This document shows, one piece after another, positions 1 through 6,383 of a stretch of 13,175 nt of DNA (the stretch's first letter is position 1; every line of letters begins with the position of its first letter). The notes beneath the pieces are model-generated. The model was not told the DNA's origin. It saw nothing but the letters and a program-made list of their open reading frames with translations, and did no database searches. Made by a program: the position numbers and the translations under genes. The stretch lies in the NCBI GenBank assembly GCA_016873405.1, contig VGXH01000012.1:1-13175 (forward strand). The letters are read 5' to 3'. The DNA comes from a bacterium (GTDB lineage Bacteria > Krumholzibacteriota > Krumholzibacteria > LZORAL124-64-63).

Positions 1-816
1 CTGTTCTCGGACATGTACGTGCGCTACCTGGATCTGCCGCAGGTGGCCGACCCGGTCCTGGGCGCGGAATTCTGGCGGCGCGAGCTGGAAGTCATCCGCC
101 GCGAACTGGGCCGCGTCGCGGGCGTGGACGTGACCGACGCGCGCCTGCGCGCCTCGATCGGCGTCTACAACGAGGTGCGCGCGACGATTCGCCAGCTCTA
201 TGCGCTGCGGCGGCAGGCGCCGTGGCTGGTGCCCACCGAGGAACTGTACCTGTTGATGCGCGCCGGCGAGGTGGTCGCGCCCGAGTTGTTCGTGGCGCGG
301 ACCCGCGAGTACCTGGCCGCGGCCGAGGCGGGCGATGAGCGGGTGCGCGACCGCACGCGCGTCATCATCACCGGGTCGTTCTGCGAGCAGCCGCCGCTCG
401 GTCTGATCAAGACCATCGAGCGCGCCGGCTGCTATATCGTCGACGACGACTTCCTGGCCGGCAACCGCTTCCTGACCGGCGACGTCGCGCTGGACGGCGA
501 CCCCGCCGCCGCCCTGGCCGACGCGCTGGTGCGCGGCGCCGTCAAGACGTCGGTGCTCTACGAGCCCGACCCCGAAGGCAAGCGCAACCTGATGAAGAAC
601 CGCGTCGCGGCCGCCCGCGCCGACGGCGTGATCTTCGCCGCGGCCAGCTTCTGCGACCCGGCGCTGCTGGACCGGCCCATGCTGCGCGAAGGCGCCGAGA
701 AGGCCGGCATCCCCTGCATCGCCTTCAAGTTCGCCGAGAATTCCGGCCAGTTCCAGCAGTTCCGCGAGCAGGCCGGCACCTTCGCCGATTCCATCAAGCT
801 CTGGGGGGATGCGTGA
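1..816 (+). CDS. bcrC: Benzoyl-CoA reductase subunit C (BcrC), 5'-truncated by window edge
   Basis: This is the gamma subunit of ATP-dependent class I benzoyl-CoA reductase. It belongs to the 2-hydroxyacyl-CoA dehydratase D-component (HgdB-like) family and forms the aromatic-ring-reducing module with BcrB in the cytoplasm. The frame is open from base 1 (L-F-S-D before the first Met at 13), so 271 residues are visible. The family is about 380 aa, so roughly 110 N-terminal residues lie upstream and Met at 13 is not the true start. Visible signatures, numbered within the fragment, are GSFCEQPPLGLIK with Cys128, GCYIVDDDF with Cys144, and SFCDPALLDRP with Cys218. From the family these are candidate [4Fe-4S] ligands or active-site residues. 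The TGA at 814-816 shares its A with the ATG of the next gene. HgdB-type dehydratase subunits are relatives, but the four-gene context and motifs favour BcrC. Confidence 0.93.
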   Translation: MFSDMYVRYLDLPQVADPVLGAEFWRRELEVIRRELGRVAGVDVTDARLRASIGVYNEVRATIRQLYALRRQAPWLVPTEELYLLMRAGEVVAPELFVARTREYLAAAEAGDERVRDRTRVIITGSFCEQPPLGLIKTIERAGCYIVDDDFLAGNRFLTGDVALDGDPAAALADALVRGAVKTSVLYEPDPEGKRNLMKNRVAAARADGVIFAAASFCDPALLDRPMLREGAEKAGIPCIAFKFAENSGQFQQFREQAGTFADSIKLWGDA

Positions 817-2117
817 TGTCCGACGCCCGCGCCGAGGCCCTGAAGGACCAGTCGATGGTCATCCAGAAGGAGATGATCGCCGAGCACTACGAACGCCTCG
901 CGCGCGCGCCTGAGACGGGCGAGCCCGTGGTCTACACGTTCGTGCCGGGCAACCTGACCGAGCTCATCCGCTCGTTCGGCTGCCTGCCGGTCCTGCCGGA
1001 GATCAACGCCCTGCAGTCGGGGATGCGCGGCAAGAGCCGCGACTACATCACCGAGGCCGAGAAGCACGGCCACAGCGAGGACGTCTGCACCTACGTCAAG
1101 TGCGACATCGGCATGGCGATGGCCGGCAACATCGGCCCCACGGGCACGAAGCTGCCGAAGCCCGACCTGCTGCTGCTGTCCTACACGGGTTGCTACACGT
1201 TCATGAAGTGGTTCGAGCTGCTGCGCGAGCAGTACGACTGCCCCTGCGTGTTCCTGCATGTGCCCTACCAGGGCGACGGCCGCATCGAGCCCGAGCACCG
1301 CGAGTACATGGTCCGCCAGCTCCGCGAGCAGGTCATTCCCGCGCTCGAGCGGATCTCCGGCCGCAGGTACGACGAGGAGGCGCTGCGCGAGCGCCTGCGC
1401 CTGAGCGTGCAGGCCGAGGACGACCTGGTCTGGGTGCTGCAGTCCGCCCGGAACCGGCCCTCGCCCATCGACGCCTACTTCGGCGCCGTCTACTACGTGG
1501 GCCCCATCTTCAGCGCCTTCCGCGGCACGCCCGAGGGCGTCGCCTACTACCAGGCCCTGCGCCGCGAGGTGCAGTCGCGCCTGGACGCCGGCCTGGGCCC
1601 GGTGGCCCCGGCCGGGCCCATGAACGAGCAGAAGTACCGCCTCGTGGTCGAGGGGCCGCCCAACTGGACCCACTTCCGCGAGTTCTGGCAGATGTTCGCC
1701 GACGAGGGCGCCGTCGTCGTGGCCTCGACCTACTCGAAGGTCGGCGGCACCTACGACTTCGGCTTCCGGCACGACCCGGACGACCCCCTCGGCACCCTGG
1801 GCGACTACTGCGCCGGCTGCTACACGAACCACAACCTGCCGGGCCGCATCGACATGCTCTGCCAATACCTGCGCGACTACGACGCCGACGGGTTCCTGAT
1901 CAACTCGGTGAAGTCGTGCAACTCGTTCTCGGCGGGCCAGCTGATGATCCTGCGCGAGGTCGAGAAGCGCACCGGGTTGCCCGGCGGGTTCATCGAGTCC
2001 GACCTTGTCGACCCCCGCTACTTCTCGGCCGCGAACATCAAGAACCGGCTCGAGAGCTACCTGCAGATGGTCGAGGCGCGGCGCGGCGGCGGCGCCCGGG
2101 AGGCGCGCGCGTCATGA
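816..2117 (+). CDS. bcrB: Benzoyl-CoA reductase subunit B (BcrB)
   Basis: This is the beta subunit of class I benzoyl-CoA reductase and partners BcrC in two-electron ring reduction of benzoyl-CoA to cyclohexa-1,5-diene-1-carbonyl-CoA. The 433 residues match the usual length of about 435. Family hallmarks run along the chain: FVPGNLTELI near the N-terminus, CTYVKCDIGM (Cys91, Cys96), SYTGCYTFMKWFELL (Cys126), NRPSPIDAYFG, YRLVVEGPPNW, DYCAGCYTN (Cys332, Cys335), SVKSCNSFSAGQ (Cys368) and ESDLVDPRYFS. By recollection, without an alignment, these resemble the Thauera Bcr type more than the Azoarcus Bzd type. I chose ATG 816 because it overlaps the bcrC stop as TGATG, with a G-rich SD-like run (GGGGGG, 803-808) upstream. 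A GTG three bases earlier (813) is possible but less likely. The stop overlaps bcrA by four bases (ATGA). Confidence 0.95.
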   Translation: MSDARAEALKDQSMVIQKEMIAEHYERLARAPETGEPVVYTFVPGNLTELIRSFGCLPVLPEINALQSGMRGKSRDYITEAEKHGHSEDVCTYVKCDIGMAMAGNIGPTGTKLPKPDLLLLSYTGCYTFMKWFELLREQYDCPCVFLHVPYQGDGRIEPEHREYMVRQLREQVIPALERISGRRYDEEALRERLRLSVQAEDDLVWVLQSARNRPSPIDAYFGAVYYVGPIFSAFRGTPEGVAYYQALRREVQSRLDAGLGPVAPAGPMNEQKYRLVVEGPPNWTHFREFWQMFADEGAVVVASTYSKVGGTYDFGFRHDPDDPLGTLGDYCAGCYTNHNLPGRIDMLCQYLRDYDADGFLINSVKSCNSFSAGQLMILREVEKRTGLPGGFIESDLVDPRYFSAANIKNRLESYLQMVEARRGGGAREARAS

Positions 2118-3394
2118 GCATCACCTGTTTCGTCGGGACCGACCTCGGCTCGACGACGACCAAGTCCATCGTGCTGGACGCGCAGGGCGACATCCTGGGC
2201 CGCGGCATCACCAACAGCCGCTCCAACTACGACCGCGCGGCGCAGGTCTCGCGCAGCGAAGCCTTCATCAACGCCCGCTTCAACCTGCTGCGCCGAGAGG
2301 TGACCGTCGCCGCCGGCGAGGCGGTGCTCGAGCGGCTGCTGCGGGCCTTCCGCCTCGAGCAGACGCTGGCCCAGCTGGAGCGCCTGCACGAGTTGACTCT
2401 GGGCGCGGCCGCGTTCGACGTCCCGGCCCCGCTGGGCCGTGCCGCCCGGGAGGCGATCGACGCCATCATCGCCGGCATCCGCGCCGAGGAACTGGCACGC
2501 TTCGACGAAGCCGATCCGCCGCGGCGCTCGGACTTCTTCCGCGACGCCGCGGGTTCGGCCTGGTCGCGGCTGGCGACGGGTCTGGCCGAACCCGACGGCG
2601 TCACCTACGACATGCTGCTGGGCCTGTACGACAAGTGCATCATCCAGGTCGAGAACGAGCCGCTGGCCCTGGGGTTCGGCGACCACATCGGGGCCGCGCT
2701 GCTGCGCATCGGCGACCCGGCCGACGTCCACACCGGCGTTCAGCACGCGGTCGAGACCGAGTTGCTGGTGGCCGGCGAGGTCGGCACCGGCTACGGCCGC
2801 CAGCGGCTGCCCTTCCCCAAGGAGATGATCCGCTCGGAGATCCTCTGCCACGGCCTGGGCGCCTCGACGATGTTCCCGGGCACGCGCACGGTGCTGGACA
2901 TCGGGGGCCAGGACACCAAGGCCATCCAGGTCGATGCCGACGGCATCGTCACGAGCTTCCAGATGAACGACCGCTGCGCGGCCGGCTGCGGCCGCTACCT
3001 GGGCTACATCGCCGACGAGATGAACCTGGGCCTGCACGAACTGGGTCCCCTCGCGCAGCAGAGCACCCGCGCGGTGAAGATCAACTCGACCTGCACGGTG
3101 TTCGCCGGGGCCGAGCTCCGCGAGCGCCTGTCCCTGGGCGAGCGCCGGGAGGACATCCTGGCCGGCCTGCACCGGGCGATCATGTTGCGCGCGATGAGCC
3201 TGCTGGCGCGCTCCGGCGGCGTCGACGACGAGTTCACCTTCACCGGAGGCGTGGCCAACAACCCGGCGGCCGTCGCCGCCCTGCGCGAGCTGGTCGGCGA
3301 GAACTACGGCGGCCGCACGCTGAACATCTCGCCCGACAGCATCTTCACCGGCGCCCTCGGCGCCGCCATCTTCGGCCGCAGGAGCGCCAACTGA
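2114..3394 (+). CDS. bcrA: Benzoyl-CoA reductase subunit A (BcrA), ATPase/electron-activating subunit
   Basis: This is the alpha subunit, an ASKHA-fold ATPase (BadF/BadG/BcrA/BcrD family). With BcrD it hydrolyses ATP to drive low-potential electrons from ferredoxin into the BcrBC core. It is 426 aa. The N-terminal phosphate-1 motif is DLGSTTTK (residues 10-17), followed by the BcrA-typical ITNSRSNYD and a long helical insertion absent from BcrD. The phosphate-2 motif DIGGQDTK is at 262-269, NDRCAAGCGR carries Cys288 and Cys292, NSTCTVFAGAEL carries Cys327, and the adenosine motif FTGGVANN is at 376-383. By analogy with the HgdC activator, Cys288 and Cys327 would be this subunit's ligands to the [4Fe-4S] cluster bridging BcrA and BcrD. 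Translation is coupled to bcrB through an ATGA overlap. All nucleotide-binding motifs look intact. Confidence 0.95.
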   Translation: MSITCFVGTDLGSTTTKSIVLDAQGDILGRGITNSRSNYDRAAQVSRSEAFINARFNLLRREVTVAAGEAVLERLLRAFRLEQTLAQLERLHELTLGAAAFDVPAPLGRAAREAIDAIIAGIRAEELARFDEADPPRRSDFFRDAAGSAWSRLATGLAEPDGVTYDMLLGLYDKCIIQVENEPLALGFGDHIGAALLRIGDPADVHTGVQHAVETELLVAGEVGTGYGRQRLPFPKEMIRSEILCHGLGASTMFPGTRTVLDIGGQDTKAIQVDADGIVTSFQMNDRCAAGCGRYLGYIADEMNLGLHELGPLAQQSTRAVKINSTCTVFAGAELRERLSLGERREDILAGLHRAIMLRAMSLLARSGGVDDEFTFTGGVANNPAAVAALRELVGENYGGRTLNISPDSIFTGALGAAIFGRRSAN

Positions 3395-4263
3395 TGGATA
3401 CGAGCCAGCAGGCGATCGCCCCCGTGACGGCCGGCATCGACGTCGGCTCCGGCTCGGTCAAGGCCGTCGTCATGGAGTTCGCCGGGGGCGGGCCGCGGGT
3501 CCTGGCCAAGGTCAGCTCGCGCATCCGCAAACGGGATATCGCCGACGTCGTGGACGAGACCATGGCCCAGGTCACCGCCGCCGCCCGGGTGCCCGCGATC
3601 GACTACGTGGCCACGACCGGCGAGGGCGAGGACATCCCGTTCGCCACCGGCCACTTCTACGGCATGACCACGCACGCGCGCGGCGCGCTGTTCCTGGAGC
3701 CGGCGGCCACCGCGGTCCTGGACGCCGGCGCCCTGCACGCGCGCGCGGTGGCCATGGACCCGCGCGGCAAGGTCCTCAACTACAAGATGACCAGCCAGTG
3801 CGCCTCGGGCTCGGGGCAGTTCCTGGAGAACATCGCCCGCTACCTGGGCGTCTCGCAGGCCGAGATCGGGACGCTCTCGCTGCAGGCGGACCGCCCGGAG
3901 AAGTGCAGCGGAATCTGCGCCGTCCTGGCCGAGACCGACGTCATCAACATGGTCTCGCGCGGGGTCACCACGCCGAATATCCTGCGCGGCATCCACGAGA
4001 GCATGTCCGGCCGCTTCGCGCGGTTGCTGCGTTCGCTCGAGCACGGCCCGGTGATCTTCATCAGCGGCGGCCTGGCCGGCGATGTCGGGCTGGTCAAGGC
4101 CCTGGCCGACGAGTTCGAGTCGCTGAAGGCGGCGACGGGGTCGCCGCCGCGGCTGGCCACGCACCCCGACAGCATCTTTGCCGGAGCCCTCGGCGCGGCC
4201 ATCTGGGGCGAGTTCCGGCATCGCCGGCTAGGGGCCGCCGGTCCAGCCTGGCGCGCGGCCTGA
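3394..4263 (+). CDS. bcrD: Benzoyl-CoA reductase subunit D (BcrD), ATPase/electron-activating subunit
   Basis: This is the delta subunit, the smaller ASKHA-fold partner of BcrA in the ATP-driven electron-activation module. It is 289 aa, close to the usual 280 or so. It has the phosphate-1 motif GIDVGSGSVK (14-23), the sequence VATTGEGEDIPF, a GHFYGMTTHARGA stretch, MTSQCASGSGQFLENIARYLG with Cys136, GICAVLAETDVINMVSRG with Cys175, and the adenosine motif FISGGLAG (222-229). Cys136 and Cys175 are the expected BcrD ligands to the shared [4Fe-4S] cluster. Cys171 (KCSGIC) is an additional nearby cysteine. The ATG shares its A with the bcrA stop (TGATG). This is the last gene of the operon, since the next gene downstream is on the opposite strand. 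A dehydratase activator (HgdC type) is the alternative family, but the neighbours decide for BcrD. Confidence 0.94.
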   Translation: MDTSQQAIAPVTAGIDVGSGSVKAVVMEFAGGGPRVLAKVSSRIRKRDIADVVDETMAQVTAAARVPAIDYVATTGEGEDIPFATGHFYGMTTHARGALFLEPAATAVLDAGALHARAVAMDPRGKVLNYKMTSQCASGSGQFLENIARYLGVSQAEIGTLSLQADRPEKCSGICAVLAETDVINMVSRGVTTPNILRGIHESMSGRFARLLRSLEHGPVIFISGGLAGDVGLVKALADEFESLKAATGSPPRLATHPDSIFAGALGAAIWGEFRHRRLGAAGPAWRAA

Positions 4264-4290
4264 GCGCGACGGCCGCTCGGGCGCGCGACG

Positions 4291-4305
4291 TCCGGGGCGC
4301 CCGGA
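4291..4305. terminator. Small hairpin between convergent bcrD and TPR gene (weak bidirectional terminator candidate)
   Basis: TCCGGG and CCCGGA form a perfect 6-bp inverted repeat with a 3-nt GCG loop, in the 46-bp gap between the convergent stops at 4263 and 4310. There is no U-tract on either side, and such short GC stems arise often by chance here, so the assignment is tentative. Confidence 0.25.
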
Positions 4306-4309
4306 GCGG

Positions 4310-5326
4310 TCAGTTGACGATGCGCAGCGGGGGCGGGGCGCCGCCCCCGTCGTCGTCCGGGCCGCCCTCGAGCAGGCCCAGTTGCGAGAGCACGTCTTCC
4401 AGCCACTCCTGCGCGAAGGGAGCGTGGTCCCAGGCTTCGCCCAGCACCTGCTCGCAGAGGTCGGCCTCGCCGCGGCTGCCCGGGACCACGAACGGGTCGG
4501 TCTGCGGTTCGAACTCCTCGCCCAGGGCCAGCAGGCCGGTCGCCGCCCAGGGATTCAGGGCCAGCGCGCGGTCCAGCGCGACCCGCGCGCGGTCCTCGTC
4601 GTCGACCAGCAGGTGCAGCAGCACCCAGGCCCAGGCCATCAGCGCCGAATTGCCGCGATCGTACCGGGGCAGCACGTCCCAGGCGCGCTGCACCTCGCCC
4701 ATGGCCAGGTAGCTGCCCACCAGCAGCGGGGCGTGCCCGGCGTGGTCGCGCGGATCCAGGTCCAGCAGGTACTCCGACCACGACACCGCGTCCAGCCGGT
4801 ACCCCGCGTTCCACAGCAGCACCGACAGCTGCAGGGCGGTGCGCAGGTAGGGCCGCGCCGGCACCAGCGCGCGGAAGTCGCCGTCCGCGCGGGCGAAGAA
4901 GTCCGCGCCCAGTTCACGCTCGGCGTCGGCCAGGATCTCCTCCAGCTCGGCGATCAGCTCGGGGCTGTCCCCGCGCGTGACGTAGGCCTGGACTGCGCGC
5001 GCGTCGGTGCAGGAAGGGTCCAGCTTGAGCGCGCGGCGGGCGGCGGCCAGCGCGCGCGTGGGCGGCAGCTCGAAGGCATCGTAGGCCAGATCCTGGGCGC
5101 GCTCGCGCGGGTCGGCAGCGACGGTGGCCTTGCGGGCCGCCAGCAGCCCGACCTCGCCGCCCTGGTCCAGCCAGTCGGCGAAATCGGCGTCGGCGCCGAA
5201 GACCGGCAACGACGGATCCAGCAGGGCCTGGCGCAGCAGGCGCTCGACGCGGAACGCCGAATCGCGCAGCCTGTCGGCGGCGCGCCGGCGGCCGGCGCGG
5301 CCTTCGTCGGGGGTGCGGGGGCTCAT
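4310..5326 (-). CDS. ST7-like / TPR-repeat protein
   Basis: This 338-aa soluble helical protein has no signal peptide or membrane segment. It has degenerate tetratricopeptide units: a first around residues 88-118 (ARRALKLDPSCTDARA), then a longer array at about 158-270. That array contains RPYLR (158-162), a Trp-Asn-Ala-Gly helix turn, YLLDLDPRDHAG (186-197), and ALALNPWAATGLL. The C-terminal SRGEADLCEQVLGEAWDHAPFAQEWL region (284-309) resembles the conserved end of ST7-like bacterial TPR proteins. The tail is acidic and Pro/Gly-rich (GGPDDDGGGAPPP). Such proteins are assumed to be protein-protein scaffolds; the substrate is unknown. ATG at 5326 has no clear Shine-Dalgarno sequence, and the best promoter places transcription start at or within a base of this A, so the mRNA may be leaderless. 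It is convergent with bcrD and probably unrelated to benzoyl-CoA metabolism. Confidence 0.8.
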   Translation of the reverse strand: MSPRTPDEGRAGRRRAADRLRDSAFRVERLLRQALLDPSLPVFGADADFADWLDQGGEVGLLAARKATVAADPRERAQDLAYDAFELPPTRALAAARRALKLDPSCTDARAVQAYVTRGDSPELIAELEEILADAERELGADFFARADGDFRALVPARPYLRTALQLSVLLWNAGYRLDAVSWSEYLLDLDPRDHAGHAPLLVGSYLAMGEVQRAWDVLPRYDRGNSALMAWAWVLLHLLVDDEDRARVALDRALALNPWAATGLLALGEEFEPQTDPFVVPGSRGEADLCEQVLGEAWDHAPFAQEWLEDVLSQLGLLEGGPDDDGGGAPPPLRIVN

Positions 5327-5332
5327 GTCCGC

Positions 5333-5361
5333 ATGCTAGCGGGTGCGCGTCCCGGCGTCAA
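5333..5361 (-). promoter_or_regulatory. Candidate sigma70-type promoter for TPR gene (predicts leaderless mRNA)
   Basis: Read on the minus strand, TTGACG (5361-5356) and TAGCAT (5338-5333) are separated by exactly 17 bp. Counting about 7 nt from the -10 puts the start at roughly 5326, the A of the TPR start codon. The match is 5/6 to the -35 and 4/6 to the -10 consensus. Confidence 0.5.
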
Positions 5362-5381
5362 AGGGGGCTTTGGCGCGCCGG
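5352..5381. repeat. Imperfect inverted repeat between divergent TPR and phospholipase promoters
   Basis: CAAAG (5359-5363) and CTTTG (5368-5372) form a perfect inner repeat around GGGG. CCGGCG (5352-5357) and CGCCGG (5376-5381) form outer arms, offset by two bases. The structure overlaps the two back-to-back -35 elements, so it could be a shared operator. Chance is a real alternative for the GC-rich outer arms. Confidence 0.35.
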
Positions 5382-5397
5382 CGGGCTCTGGTATCGT
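5369..5397 (+). promoter_or_regulatory. Weak candidate promoter for patatin-like phospholipase
   Basis: The -10-like TATCGT at 5392-5397 is preceded by TTTGGC (17-bp spacer, 5369-5374) or TTGGCG (16-bp spacer, 5370-5375). It would give a leader of about 28 nt carrying GGAG (5424-5427), four bases before the ATG at 5432. The -35 is poor. Confidence 0.3.
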
Positions 5398-5431
5398 GGA
5401 CCGGCCGCACGGCATCCTGCGGCGGAGACCC

Positions 5432-6367
5432 ATGGCGAACGAACCGCGGATCGGCCTGGCCCTCGGCAGCGGCGGCGCCCGCGGCCTGGCCCACGCCGGC
5501 GTGCTGGAGGCGCTGGAGGAGGCCGGCGTGCGGCCGGCGCTGGTCGCGGGCACCAGCATGGGCTCGATCATCGGGGGGCTCTACGCCCAGGACCCGGCGC
5601 CCGACGCCGTGTGGAACCGGCTGGAGAGCTACGTCGGCAACGAGGAGTTCGCCTCCTACTGGGCGCCCTTCGTTCCGCGCAACGAACTGGAGGCGCGCGA
5701 GCCGCAGCACCGGCTGGCGGGCATCCACGACTTCATGCAGCGCAAGCTGATCGCCGTCAAGACCGTGACCCGGCCCTGGATCCAGGACGAGCACCGCCTG
5801 CGCGGACCGCTCGAGCAGCTGTTCGGCAGGGCCACCTTCGAGGACCTGCGCATCCCCTTCGCGGCCGTGGCCCTGGACCTGATCTCGGGCTCCAGCGTCG
5901 TCTTCCGCGCGGGCCCTCTGGTGGACGGCATCTACGCCAGCAGCGCCATTCCGGCCGTGTTCCCGCCGCTCGAGCGCGACGGCATGGTCATCTGCGACGG
6001 CGGCGGTCCCTTCCGCGTGCCGGTCGAGGCCTGCCGCGACCTGGGCGCCGACTTCGTCATCGCCGTCGATATCCCCGCCTTCGAGGACACGCGCTTCGCC
6101 ACGGGGCTGGATATGGTGCTGCGCAGCAACACCATCGCCCGCCAGCGCCTGAACCGCTTCGTGTGCGCGATGGCGGACTGGGTCATTCGGCCGGACGTGA
6201 CGCAGTTCCACTGGGCCGATTTCCAGGCGGGCGAGGCCTGCCGCGCCCGCGGTTACCTGGCCGCGCGGGCGGAATTGCCTGGCCTGCTCGCGGAGCTGAA
6301 GCGGCGCGGCGACGGCGCGGGCGGCGGCCGGACGCGACGCGCCCTGCGCGGCCTGCTGCGCCTGTGA
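5432..6367 (+). CDS. Patatin-like phospholipase (RssA/YchK-type)
   Basis: This 311-aa cytosolic protein of the patatin/iPLA2 family is a predicted lipid acyl hydrolase using a Ser-Asp dyad. The glycine-rich oxyanion-hole motif GSGGARG is at residues 12-18 (the usual form is GGGxRG), the nucleophile elbow GTSMGS (Ser42) at 40-45, and the catalytic Asp189 lies in DGG (189-191), so all active-site elements are present. The stretch YASSAIPAVFPP before the DGG box is also family-typical. There is no signal peptide or beta-barrel domain, so it is not a secreted ExoU or PlpD form. The C-terminal 20 residues are rich in Arg and Gly. ATG 5432 has GGAG (5424-5427) at good spacing and starts directly on the conserved fold, although the frame is open much further upstream. 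It is convergent with the SpoIIE-type gene, with a 16-bp gap. The physiological substrate is unknown. Confidence 0.9.
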   Translation: MANEPRIGLALGSGGARGLAHAGVLEALEEAGVRPALVAGTSMGSIIGGLYAQDPAPDAVWNRLESYVGNEEFASYWAPFVPRNELEAREPQHRLAGIHDFMQRKLIAVKTVTRPWIQDEHRLRGPLEQLFGRATFEDLRIPFAAVALDLISGSSVVFRAGPLVDGIYASSAIPAVFPPLERDGMVICDGGGPFRVPVEACRDLGADFVIAVDIPAFEDTRFATGLDMVLRSNTIARQRLNRFVCAMADWVIRPDVTQFHWADFQAGEACRARGYLAARAELPGLLAELKRRGDGAGGGRTRRALRGLLRL

Positions 6368-6383
6368 AGGACCGGCGCGCGCG

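Noticed and set aside
558..1865. Long open frame antisense to bcrB/bcrC
   Set aside because: It is a GC-driven shadow: low-complexity Ala/Val/Arg/Gly/Asp translation with no motif, opposite strongly conserved Bcr proteins.
1100..2113. In-frame extension upstream of bcrA
   Set aside because: It translates to Arg/Ala/Pro-rich nonsense over bcrB. The BcrA fold starts at MSITCFVGTDLGSTTTK, and ATG 2114 overlaps the bcrB stop as ATGA.
4382..5431. In-frame extension upstream of the patatin-like gene, antisense to the TPR gene
   Set aside because: The patatin fold begins directly after ATG 5432, which has a Shine-Dalgarno sequence. The extension is compositional and overlaps a recognisable minus-strand protein.
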